A DNA stretch of 64,000 bases from Sediminivirga luteola (GTDB taxonomy: Bacteria; Actinomycetota; Actinomycetes; Actinomycetales; Brevibacteriaceae), in NCBI RefSeq assembly GCF_014639315.1, contig NZ_BMFY01000014.1, forward strand, positions 59,462 to 123,461, in the 5' to 3' direction. The notes beneath the pieces were generated by a model that searched no databases, was not told where the DNA came from, and was given only the letters and a program-made list of their open reading frames with translations. A program made the translations under genes and the position numbers. Each line of letters opens with the position of its first letter. The stretch's first letter is position 1. Of this stretch, positions 24,553-33,399 are shown piece by piece.

Positions 24553-26787
24553 TCAGTTCACTGTGAAAGTCGCCGATCGGAGGCCGAGGGACGTGCGCAG
24601 CTGGGTCCCGCTGCGGGTCGCGGTCTGGCCCGTGCTCGAGGTCGCGGTGGCCTGGCGGACCATGCTGCCGGCGCTGTTGTTCGCCACCTGAATGCTCACC
24701 ACATCGGACAGGCCGAAGGCGCGGGCCATATCCGACTGGCTGATGGTCGCGGTCCACGAGCTGTACGGGTTGTTCGCCGCCGCGGTGTGCGCGGCCGAAT
24801 CGTCCCGGGACTGCAGATAGGGGGTGTTGCTGCCCCACACATCGGCGCCCGGATTCGTCCGGCCTCCCGAGGAGGACGAGTACACCGCGTCGATCAGTGC
24901 CCCGTTGTGCCGGACCACCCGGGCGCGGGTCACGGTGGAGCCCGAGACGGTCTGGGTGGCGCGGACCGCGCGCACCCAGTTGCCGGCGGCGTTCTCCTGG
25001 TTCCAGCCGCGGAACACCTGGGACTGCACCTCGTCGTAGACGTGGCACTCGCAGGCGGACTTCACCGAGGCCATGTTCCGGTAGGCGTAGGTGCGGGCGG
25101 CGATCGCCTGGGCCTGCAGTGCCGCGTCCCGCCAGCCGTTGGGGACCTCGGCCACGCCGGGCAGGTACTCGGAATTGACCTTCAGCACGTTGATGACGTT
25201 GAGGTTGCCGCCGGTGCGGCGGACTTCGATGCGGCCGTGCCGGTAGGTGCCGGTGGAGCCGCTCTGGGCATGACTGACCCCGACCGTCGCCGCCGAGCCG
25301 GACCAGTACCGGGTGCCCTCCCACTCCACGGTGATCCACCCGGCCTGCACGGTGCGGCCGTCGATGGAGGCGCGCACCTGGCTGCCGGAGGTGTTCACCG
25401 TGATCTGCCCGCTGGAGGCGACCGTGGTCGGACCGGCCTTCACCCGCAGCCGTCCACCCGAGGGCGTGATGGTGATCGAGCTGCGGTCGGCCAGCAGCTG
25501 GACGCGGATGTCGTCATCGGCGCGGGCTGTGATCTCCTCCACCTTGGCGGGGTTGTAGTAGTGCTCGAGGATCTGCGTGGCGCTACGGCCCTGCGCCGCC
25601 ATGCCCTGGGCGCCGTACTGGCTCATGCCCACGCCGTGACCGAATCCGCGGCCCTCCAACCGGAACGACGAGGGTGCCCGCTGGACGTGCACCCGGGCGC
25701 CCTCGCCGCTGCGCCAGGTGATGTAACCGCCCTCGAAGTCCTGCCGCACGCCGCCACCGGAGGAGTACTCGCCGCTGGTGGGGTAGCCGAGGCTGCCGTT
25801 CTCCCAGCCGGCGTTGCGCCAGGCGGTGCGGATGCCGCCCCAGGTGGCGTGGGCGCCGTTGCCGGGGCTCCAGTGGACGGAGCCGCCCTGGAATTCCTGG
25901 AAGCAGCCTCCGCCGCGCAGGGTGCAGCGTTCGCCGCTGGTGGGATAGCCGAGTTTCCCGTTCTCCCAGCCGGCGTTGCGCCAGGCGGTGCGGATGCCGC
26001 CCCAGGTGGCGTGGGCGCCGTTGCCGGGGCTCCAGTGGATGGAGCCGCCCTGGAATTCCTGGAAGCAGCCTCCGCCGCGCAGGGTGCAGCGTTCGCCGCT
26101 GGTGGGATAGCCGAGTTTCCCGTTCTCCCAGCCGGCGTTGCGCCAGGCGGTGCGGATGCCGCCCCAGGTGGCGTGGGCGCCGTTGCCGGGGCTCCAGTGG
26201 ATGGAGCCGCCCTGGAATTCCTGGAAGCAGCCTCCGCCGCGCAGGGTGCAGCGTTCGCCGCTGGTGGGATAGCCGAGTTTCCCGTTCTCCCAGCCGGCGT
26301 TGCGCCAGGCGGTGCGGATGCCGCCCCAGGTGGCGTGGGCGCCGTTGCCGGGGCTCCAGTGGATGGAGCCGCCCTGGAATTCCTGGAAGCAGCCTCCGCC
26401 GCGCAGGGTGCAGCGTTCGCCGCTGGTGGGATAGCCGAGTTTCCCGTTCTCCCAGCCGGCGTTGCGCCAGGCGGTGCGGATGCCGCCCCAGGTGGCGTGC
26501 GCGCCCGTGGACTGGGTCCAGTGGATCGAGCCGCCGCGGAACTCCTGGAAGCAGCCGCTGTTCCTCAGCGTGCACCGTTCCGGCCCGGTCGGCTGGCCCA
26601 GAGCACTGCCGGCACCGCCGAGCGAACGGTACAGGTTCCCGATCGCGCCGGCCACGGGGTACGAGGCATGGACGGGGGTGAGGCCACTCATGCTGAGCGC
26701 GAAGCCCAGGGCGAGGGCGATGATGGAGCGGCGGGCCCGGAGACGGGCCGTCGAGGCGGCACGAGGTGCCCGCGGGGAAGTCGGCAT
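24553..26787 (-). CDS. secreted LGFP-repeat and SpoIID/LytB-domain protein
   Basis: A 744-residue exported protein. Residues 18-41 form a signal peptide ending near V-H-A. Residues about 45-380 hold six LGFP-type repeats of 54 residues, each with W-x-x-A-G-W-E-N-G and L-G-Y-P-T-S-G-E, five of them nearly identical and including paired Cys (E-R-C-T-L-R-G-G-G-C). The C-terminal part is a SpoIID-like domain with G-R-G-F-G-H-G-V-G-M-S-Q-Y-G-A and Y-L-P-G-V-A-E-V. LGFP repeats bind cell-wall structures, and SpoIID proteins act on peptidoglycan glycans. The ATG at 26787 sits 6 nt after a consensus -10, so it is probably leaderless. Likely role: wall-anchored peptidoglycan remodelling (inference). 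Confidence 0.88.
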   Translation of the reverse strand: MPTSPRAPRAASTARLRARRSIIALALGFALSMSGLTPVHASYPVAGAIGNLYRSLGGAGSALGQPTGPERCTLRNSGCFQEFRGGSIHWTQSTGAHATWGGIRTAWRNAGWENGKLGYPTSGERCTLRGGGCFQEFQGGSIHWSPGNGAHATWGGIRTAWRNAGWENGKLGYPTSGERCTLRGGGCFQEFQGGSIHWSPGNGAHATWGGIRTAWRNAGWENGKLGYPTSGERCTLRGGGCFQEFQGGSIHWSPGNGAHATWGGIRTAWRNAGWENGKLGYPTSGERCTLRGGGCFQEFQGGSVHWSPGNGAHATWGGIRTAWRNAGWENGSLGYPTSGEYSSGGGVRQDFEGGYITWRSGEGARVHVQRAPSSFRLEGRGFGHGVGMSQYGAQGMAAQGRSATQILEHYYNPAKVEEITARADDDIRVQLLADRSSITITPSGGRLRVKAGPTTVASSGQITVNTSGSQVRASIDGRTVQAGWITVEWEGTRYWSGSAATVGVSHAQSGSTGTYRHGRIEVRRTGGNLNVINVLKVNSEYLPGVAEVPNGWRDAALQAQAIAARTYAYRNMASVKSACECHVYDEVQSQVFRGWNQENAAGNWVRAVRATQTVSGSTVTRARVVRHNGALIDAVYSSSSGGRTNPGADVWGSNTPYLQSRDDSAAHTAAANNPYSSWTATISQSDMARAFGLSDVVSIQVANNSAGSMVRQATATSSTGQTATRSGTQLRTSLGLRSATFTVN
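25769..26578 (-). repeat. five tandem 162-bp coding repeats (LGFP units)
   Basis: Five contiguous 162-bp units, shown by the block CTCCCAGCCGGCGTTGCG recurring at 25801, 25963, 26125, 26287 and 26449. The middle copies look identical by eye, including silent positions, while the outer copies diverge. A more diverged sixth unit continues past 26578. Confidence 0.92.
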
Positions 26788-26793
26788 ACTCAG

Positions 26794-26799
26794 ATCATA
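26794..26799 (-). promoter_or_regulatory. leaderless promoter -10 of the LGFP/SpoIID gene
   Basis: TATGAT on the minus strand, six bases before the ATG at 26787. It overlaps the last codons of the upstream phosphatidyltransferase gene, so the secreted protein can be expressed independently. Confidence 0.6.
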
Positions 26800-27388
26800 G
26801 GGAGCCGGATGCTTGACCGGTAGAGCGCCTCGCCGCAACGATGTACAGAACGCCCGCGATGATGTGAAGCGCCGCGCCGGTCCACAGCAGCGCGTGCGCG
26901 CCCGGGAGCAGCCAGGCCGGCTCGAAGCCGCCCGCGGCGACGGCGGTGACCAGCCCGGTGAAGAGCACGAAGCTGCGGGCCTTGCCCGCCAGGGACACCG
27001 TGAGGGCGCCGGAGGCGGCGGCCCGGCCGGCCAGCACGACGACGAGCAGATCGACGATGACGACGATCAGCACCACCGGCCACGGGACGAGCCCGGCCCA
27101 CGCCAGAGCGGTGGCCACCACCGCGATGCCCAGCCGGTCCGCCACCGGGTCGAGGATCTCGCCGGTGCGGGACTGCCAGCCGAACCTCCTGGCGAGCCAG
27201 CCGTCGATCCAATCGGTGTACGCCCACAGCGCCACCAGCACCAGCAGCGGCCAGCCGAAGTGCTCGGCGGCGATGAGCCAGCCAGCCGGGACGAGGAGGA
27301 TCAGCCTGATCAGGGTGATGCCATTGGGGATGGTGGCCCAGTCGGGGCGGACGCCAGAGGAGGCATCCCGGCCGGTCTCCGGTCCCAT
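26795..27388 (-). CDS. CDP-alcohol phosphatidyltransferase
   Basis: A 197-residue membrane enzyme. The family signature D-G-x2-A-R-x8-G-x3-D-x3-D is complete (D-G-W-L-A-R ... G-E-I-L-D-P-V-A-D). About five hydrophobic segments surround it. It transfers a phosphatidyl group from CDP-diacylglycerol to an alcohol. The N-terminal W-A-T-I-P-N-G-I-T-L-I-R-L element is typical of PgsA-like phosphatidylglycerophosphate or cardiolipin synthases, but the acceptor is not certain. A strong GGGGAGG ribosome site precedes the ATG. Seven nt separate its end from the LGFP/SpoIID start. Confidence 0.92.
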   Translation of the reverse strand: MGPETGRDASSGVRPDWATIPNGITLIRLILLVPAGWLIAAEHFGWPLLVLVALWAYTDWIDGWLARRFGWQSRTGEILDPVADRLGIAVVATALAWAGLVPWPVVLIVVIVDLLVVVLAGRAAASGALTVSLAGKARSFVLFTGLVTAVAAGGFEPAWLLPGAHALLWTGAALHIIAGVLYIVAARRSTGQASGSL

Positions 27389-27557
27389 CGTCCCTCCCCT
27401 GACGTCCGCGCGCCGGCGCCTGGAGGCGCCGCCCTGCCACGTACTGCCAGCTTAACGCCCGCGCCGGCGGGCCGTGCCACGCCGGGCGGCCGGCGGAGGG
27501 ACAGCGTGGAGAACGTCGCGCCGAACCGGCGATCTCCCCGAACCGGCCGGACGTCTA

Positions 27558-27563
27558 TATGAT
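27558..27563 (+). promoter_or_regulatory. leaderless promoter -10
   Basis: TATGAT six bases before the ATG at 27570. No -35 match was found. Confidence 0.55.
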
Positions 27564-27569
27564 CTGGCT

Positions 27570-28418
27570 ATGAGGCGCCTGCTCTCCCTTCTCATCGCCG
27601 TGCCCCTGAGCCTCCTGGCCCTGCCCGCGCTCTGGACGGTCGACCCGGCCCGGATCGGCGCGCAGCTCGCTGGCGGCCCTCCTTTGCTGGACCCCTTCGC
27701 CGCGGTGCTCGGCATCCTCGGTGTGCTGCTCCTGGCGGCCGCGGCCGCCTCGGCGGCACTGTCCTCCCTGGGGGCTCTGGTGGCCGGGGCGATCCATGTC
27801 CTCGCGGGGCTGGTCCTGTTCGCCGTGCCGCCCGGGCAGCGCTACCCCGTCGTCATCGATGCGAGCGGTACGTTCGGCACCGGCGGTGCCATGGACAGGG
27901 GCATGCTGGAGTACACCGTCTCGGGGTCCTGGATCATGGTGGGCGTCCTGCTGCTGGCCGCGGCCGGTGCGGCGAAGCTCCGCCGTCCCGCCGCGCCGCC
28001 TCCCGCCCTGATGGCGGTCCTCACGCTGGGAGGCTTCCTCGTGATCTCCGCCGGCGTGGTGCTCGGTCTGCTGGCGCCGGAGGGCGTCACCCGGGCTTTC
28101 GCCACCCTCCTGTTCGAGGGCTTCGCCCTCCCGGTCCTCGGCATACTCGCCGGGGCGCTGCTGGCCGGTGGCGGCGTCCTGGCCTCCATCTGGACGCGTC
28201 TGCCGCTGTGGCTGGCCGGTGCCGTCCTCCTGGTCCTGGGCCTGGTGTTCGTCTTCATGCCGTGGCTGCCGTTCGGGTTCGGGCTGAGAAGCGCCGCCTG
28301 GGTCTTCCTCCCGCTGTGGGGCGGCGTGATCCTCGGCGCCGCGGCCGGTGTCCAGTTCCGCCGCAGGGCCGTCCCGGGCGGCCCTGCGCCCAGCCGGACG
28401 GCGGCACCCCAGGCGTAG
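27570..28418 (+). CDS. multi-pass membrane protein of unknown function
   Basis: A 282-residue, very Leu/Ala/Gly-rich protein with seven or eight hydrophobic segments spread over the whole length and only short polar loops. The longest polar loop, near residues 85-110, contains Y-P-V-V-I-D-A-S-G. The C-terminal tail is Arg/Pro-rich. I do not recognise a family. The ATG at 27570 is chosen because a consensus -10 lies 6 nt upstream and the first hydrophobic segment starts four residues in. It is divergent from the phosphatidyltransferase and followed closely by the sirtuin, which has its own -10 element. Confidence 0.75.
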   Translation: MRRLLSLLIAVPLSLLALPALWTVDPARIGAQLAGGPPLLDPFAAVLGILGVLLLAAAAASAALSSLGALVAGAIHVLAGLVLFAVPPGQRYPVVIDASGTFGTGGAMDRGMLEYTVSGSWIMVGVLLLAAAGAAKLRRPAAPPPALMAVLTLGGFLVISAGVVLGLLAPEGVTRAFATLLFEGFALPVLGILAGALLAGGGVLASIWTRLPLWLAGAVLLVLGLVFVFMPWLPFGFGLRSAAWVFLPLWGGVILGAAAGVQFRRRAVPGGPAPSRTAAPQA

Positions 28419-28421
28419 AAT
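28416..28421 (+). promoter_or_regulatory. leaderless promoter -10 of the sirtuin gene
   Basis: TAGAAT overlaps the stop codon of the preceding gene and ends 7 nt before the ATG at 28429. Confidence 0.55.
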
Positions 28422-28428
28422 CGGAGCT

Positions 28429-29346
28429 ATGGCTCCGGTGATCCGAGACCCCATGGCCGGCATCGGCTGGCCCTTGCCTCGCGGCGGGGCTTCTGACGCC
28501 TACCGTCTGCTGGATCCGGCACGTACGACCGTCATCACGGGCGCGGGCATCAGCACCGATTCGGGCATCCCGGACTACCGCAGCCCGGGTTCCCCGCCAC
28601 GCAACCCGATGACGGTCCAGACTTTCCGCTCGCATGAGCGCAATCGGCGTCACTACTGGGCCCGCGCCTATGTCGGCTGGGCCCGCCACCGCGTCATCCA
28701 GCCCAATCAGGGCCACCGCGACCTGGCGGTGATCGACCCGGCGTGGACGGTCACCCAGAACGTCGACGGCCTGCACGCCGCCGCCGGCAGCCGCCGCCTG
28801 ATCGAGCTGCACGGCGCCCTGGACCGGGTGGTCTGCCTGGACTGCGGCACGGTCTTCGACCGCGACTGGCTGCAGGAGGAACTCACCCGGCTGAACCCGG
28901 GGTTCCTGGAGCGGCTGGAGATCTCCATGACCGATGTGGAGTCCAATCCCGACGGCGATGTGGAGCTGGCGCAGACCGCCGGCTTCCGCATCCGCGACTG
29001 CGCCGTCTGCGCGGGGCCGCTGAAACCCGATGTGGTGTACTTCGGCGAGGCCGTCCCGCGCGAGCGGACCGCAGAGGCCGAGGCGGCCATCGACGCGACC
29101 GAGGCGGTGCTGGTACTGGGATCCTCGCTCGCCGTGCATTCGGCGCTGAAGCTGGTCCGCCGCGCGGTCCGCGCCGGCAAGCCGCTCGTCATCGTCACCG
29201 ATGGCCCCACCCGGGCGGACGCGGACGCCGATGTCCGCCTCGTCACCCGCGTGGGTCCGTTCCTGGCCGGGTGGCGCCGATGGCTGAGCCAGAAGGGCCG
29301 GACCCCTGTGCGGATGTCCGTACCCGCCCGTAAGGTGGGGGCATGA
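28429..29346 (+). CDS. sirtuin NAD-dependent protein deacylase
   Basis: A 305-residue Sir2-family enzyme. G-A-G-I-S is at residues 38-42, followed by G-I-P-D-Y-R-S, T-Q-N-V-D-G-L-H, the catalytic His in E-L-H-G-A, two Cys pairs for the structural zinc (C-L-D-C and C-A-V-C), K-P-D-V-V-Y-F-G-E and V-L-G-S-S-L-A-V. It removes acyl groups from lysines using NAD. In other bacteria this family reactivates acetyl-CoA synthetase, and an acsA with the target lysine motif lies in this window. It overlaps the TIGR03085 gene by 4 nt. Confidence 0.94.
   Translation: MAPVIRDPMAGIGWPLPRGGASDAYRLLDPARTTVITGAGISTDSGIPDYRSPGSPPRNPMTVQTFRSHERNRRHYWARAYVGWARHRVIQPNQGHRDLAVIDPAWTVTQNVDGLHAAAGSRRLIELHGALDRVVCLDCGTVFDRDWLQEELTRLNPGFLERLEISMTDVESNPDGDVELAQTAGFRIRDCAVCAGPLKPDVVYFGEAVPRERTAEAEAAIDATEAVLVLGSSLAVHSALKLVRRAVRAGKPLVIVTDGPTRADADADVRLVTRVGPFLAGWRRWLSQKGRTPVRMSVPARKVGA
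29331..29336 (+). promoter_or_regulatory. possible leaderless promoter -10 inside the sirtuin 3' end
   Basis: TAAGGT six bases before the ATG at 29343. It could give separate expression of the TIGR03085 gene despite the overlap. Confidence 0.4.
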
Positions 29347-29948
29347 GCTCACTCGCGAAGGAAGAGCGCGCCGCCTTGGCTTCGGCCCTGCGCCGTGTGG
29401 GTCCCGATGCTCCGACCCTGTGCGAGGGCTGGGACGCCAGGGACCTCGCCGCGCATATCGTCACGCGCGACGCCCGGCCGGACGCGATGGTGGGGAAGTC
29501 GCTGCCGTTCGTCGGCGGCAAGGCGAAGAAAGCCATCGAGCAGATCGAGGATCTGGACTTCACCGAGCTGGTGCAGCGGATCGAGGCGGGCCCGCCGTCC
29601 TACAGTCCGGCACGGCTGAGCCCGGTGAACGACCTGGTCAACGCCACCGAGTTCTACGTCCACACGGAGGACGTGCTGCGCGCTCAGCCGGACTTCGATC
29701 CGGAGCATCCCCGGCGCGTCTCCGAGGAGCTGAGCAAGAAGCTCTGGAACGTCAACGCCGAGACCATGCTGCGGGCCGCCGCCTACAAGCGGCGCGAGCG
29801 CATCACCTACTTCTCACCGGGATTCGGCGCCATCACGGTCGGCAGGAGCAAGGACCCGCTGGTCACGGTCCAGGGCCGGCCCGAGGAGATCGTGCTGTGG
29901 GCCTTCGGCCGGCATGAGAAGGCCCAGGTCATCGTCACGGTCGCCTGA
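29343..29948 (+). CDS. TIGR03085-type metal-binding protein (maleylpyruvate isomerase-like)
   Basis: A 201-residue protein of the DinB-like, mycothiol-associated superfamily. The N-terminal R-x-x-L-A-S-A-L-R-x-V-G-P-D-A-P-T-L-C-E-G-W-D-A-R-D-L segment with D-L-A-A-H-I is diagnostic, and E-F-Y-V-H-T-E-D-V adds the second histidine/acid cluster for a metal ion. Family members are found in mycothiol-producing actinobacteria. The reaction is not known. Translation may be coupled to the sirtuin (ATGA overlap). Confidence 0.82.
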   Translation: MSSLAKEERAALASALRRVGPDAPTLCEGWDARDLAAHIVTRDARPDAMVGKSLPFVGGKAKKAIEQIEDLDFTELVQRIEAGPPSYSPARLSPVNDLVNATEFYVHTEDVLRAQPDFDPEHPRRVSEELSKKLWNVNAETMLRAAAYKRRERITYFSPGFGAITVGRSKDPLVTVQGRPEEIVLWAFGRHEKAQVIVTVA

Positions 29949-29980
29949 GCCGGGCACGGCCTCCGCAGGTGCCGCGGGTC

Positions 29981-30682
29981 TCAGCGGCCGAGCCGCTGCC
30001 GGTCCCACCAATTGGCGTGCCGGGCGCTGAACGTGCCCCAGCCGACGTTCCCGGTCACCCGGATGAGCGGGCTGCCGGGGCGGGGTTCCACGGCGACCTT
30101 GGAGCGGATGCTTCCCCAGGTCTTCTTCAGCCCGTCGACGTTGACGCCCCAGTCTTCCGGCACCACGACGAGCGTGGTACCCCAGCTGGAGGTGACGTCC
30201 AGGCTGATGACCGAGTGCGGCGTGCTGGCTTCCAGGAAGTTCCACTCCACGGTCGCCATCGACGGATCCGAGCGGAGATAGGCCGGCACGGTCCAGCGGC
30301 CCCTGCGGCGGGTGTCCTCCATCCCGGCGCTGAGCTCGAACGGATTGTCCGGGCTGCTGCCCGCGGCCTGGGCCGGCACGGGCACATGGCCCGCTGCGGC
30401 ACCGTACGACGGCGCCGGCGGGAAGCCGCCCTGCGCCAGGCCGGGATTGCGTGCCGCATAGGCCTGCGAGGGCGGGACGATGGGCAGATCGGCCACCAGC
30501 GGGTCCAGGTCCGCGAAGGTCTTCGCCTGCAGCGCCGACTCGATCCGCTCCGTCAGCTCCTCCAGTTCCAGGCGGCCTTCCGCGGCGGCCTCGTGCAACT
30601 GCTCGACCACCGCATCACGCTCGGCGTTGCCGACGCGGGTGCGCAGGACGGGGTTCTCGTCGGGGGAGTGGCTCGCGGACAT
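29981..30682 (-). CDS. DUF1707 (SHOCT-like) domain protein
   Basis: A 233-residue protein. Residues 15-65 form the DUF1707 domain: R-V-G-N-A-E-R-D-A-V-V-E-Q-L, then G-R-L-E-L-E-E-L-T-E-R-I and A-L-Q-A-K-T-F-A-D-L-D. A Pro/Ala linker follows (about 75-125). The C-terminal 90 residues are a beta-rich LiaF-like region (V-P-E-D-W-G-V-N-V-D-G) without membrane segments. DUF1707 proteins are common in actinobacteria and often linked to envelope stress; no exact role is known. Start chosen at the ATG just before the conserved domain. Confidence 0.8.
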   Translation of the reverse strand: MSASHSPDENPVLRTRVGNAERDAVVEQLHEAAAEGRLELEELTERIESALQAKTFADLDPLVADLPIVPPSQAYAARNPGLAQGGFPPAPSYGAAAGHVPVPAQAAGSSPDNPFELSAGMEDTRRRGRWTVPAYLRSDPSMATVEWNFLEASTPHSVISLDVTSSWGTTLVVVPEDWGVNVDGLKKTWGSIRSKVAVEPRPGSPLIRVTGNVGWGTFSARHANWWDRQRLGR

Positions 30683-30741
30683 GCCCCTATCTTCGCACTG
30701 CCTCCTGCCCGGGGCCACGAGCGCCGCCGCGCTCTTCGCGG

Positions 30742-30978
30742 ATGAGTCCGGTCTGGCCGGTACGGGTTCAACCGCTGGACATGCAGACCGGCCACCTGGC
30801 GCTCGCGGACTCCTATGGACTGCGCGTCGCGGACGCCGCACATCTCGCCATCGCAGTGGTCGCGGTCAGTGGTCGCGGGCGCGGACCGGACCGGTTCGCC
30901 ACGAACAACCGGAACGACTTCCCGCGCGCGATCACCGGGATCGGCATCGTCTATCCGGACGGGCTGCCCGAGCCCTGA
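30742..30978 (+). pseudogene. remnant of a PIN-domain (VapC-like) gene
   Basis: This 78-codon frame carries only the C-terminal half of a PIN nuclease: A-L-A-D-S-Y-G-L-R-V-A-D-A-A-H-L-A-I-A-V with the third conserved Asp (V-A-D-A), then F-A-T-N-N-R-N-D-F-P and Y-P-D-G-L-P. The N-terminal half with the first conserved Asp is absent; upstream bases belong to the DUF1707 promoter. No antitoxin gene is adjacent. The 3' end overlaps the GNAT gene on the other strand by 28 nt. Interpreted as a degraded toxin gene rather than a functional small protein. Confidence 0.65.
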
Positions 30979-31436
30979 GCATCCATAGCCGGCCGGCGCA
31001 TCGGGACATGCGGGATGCCTGCCTCCATGTACTCGTCTCCGCGGCGCTGGTAACCGAATCCGGCGTACCACTGCTCAAGATAGGCCTGTGCGCTGATGGC
31101 GATCTCCTCACCGGCCCAGCGCTCGTGCGCGGCACGCAGCAGCCGGCCGGCCAGGCCCTTGCCGCGCTGATCTTTCCTGGTGGCGACCCGGCCCAGATGC
31201 AGAATGCCGTCGGCGTCGCGGTAGACGCGGATGTAGCTGGTCGGTCCTTGCGCGTCGGCGAACCAGAGGTGCACGGTGCCCGGCAGGAGGTCCAGATCGT
31301 CCACCTCCGGCTCCTCGCAGTGCTGTTCGAAGGCGAAGACGAGGTCCCGGATCTTCCAGATCCCGTAGACCTCGGCGGCGGTCAGCCCGGGGCCTTCCAC
31401 GATGCGCGGCTCGGCAGTGCTCATGACCTCCATCAT
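30951..31436 (-). CDS. GNAT-family N-acetyltransferase (ElaA-like)
   Basis: A 161-residue ElaA-like acetyltransferase. It shows I-W-K-I-R-D-L-V-F near residue 27, [18 protein letters not shown] (the acetyl-CoA pyrophosphate loop, R/Q-x-x-G-x-G/A) near 81-98 and [11 protein letters not shown] in the last third. The substrate is unknown. The start is uncertain among ATGs at 31436, 31433 and 31424; GGAGG lies too close to the last one. It is divergent from recQ with short spacing, so the two promoters lie back to back. Confidence 0.88.
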   Translation of the reverse strand: MMEVMSTAEPRIVEGPGLTAAEVYGIWKIRDLVFAFEQHCEEPEVDDLDLLPGTVHLWFADAQGPTSYIRVYRDADGILHLGRVATRKDQRGKGLAGRLLRAAHERWAGEEIAISAQAYLEQWYAGFGYQRRGDEYMEAGIPHVPMRRPAMDAQGSGSPSG

Positions 31437-31490
31437 GCCGTGTTCTCCGCGGTCGTGGCCGTCATCGTGCCCGCTGTCCGTGCCGGCCGA

Positions 31491-31496
31491 TAGTCT
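31491..31496 (+). promoter_or_regulatory. leaderless promoter -10 of recQ
   Basis: TAGTCT ends seven bases before the GTG at 31504. Confidence 0.55.
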
Positions 31497-31503
31497 TCTC
31501 TGC

Positions 31504-33348
<1,845 letters not shown>

Positions 33349-33387
33349 GCGAGCCGGAGCGCATCGCCACCTGTCCGTGGCACCACG

Positions 33388-33393
33388 TACCCT
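33388..33393 (+). promoter_or_regulatory. leaderless promoter -10 of dnaX
   Basis: TACCCT ends six bases before the GTG at 33400. Confidence 0.5.
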
Positions 33394-33399
33394 TGTCAT

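Noticed and set aside
25769..26578. CRISPR-like array
   Set aside because: The units are 162 bp, contiguous, without spacers, and coding for LGFP repeats. No cas genes are present.
24388..26823. 811-codon open frame on the plus strand opposite the LGFP/SpoIID gene
   Set aside because: Its repeats are the antisense shadow of the 162-bp coding repeats. The minus-strand reading has a signal peptide and two known domains.
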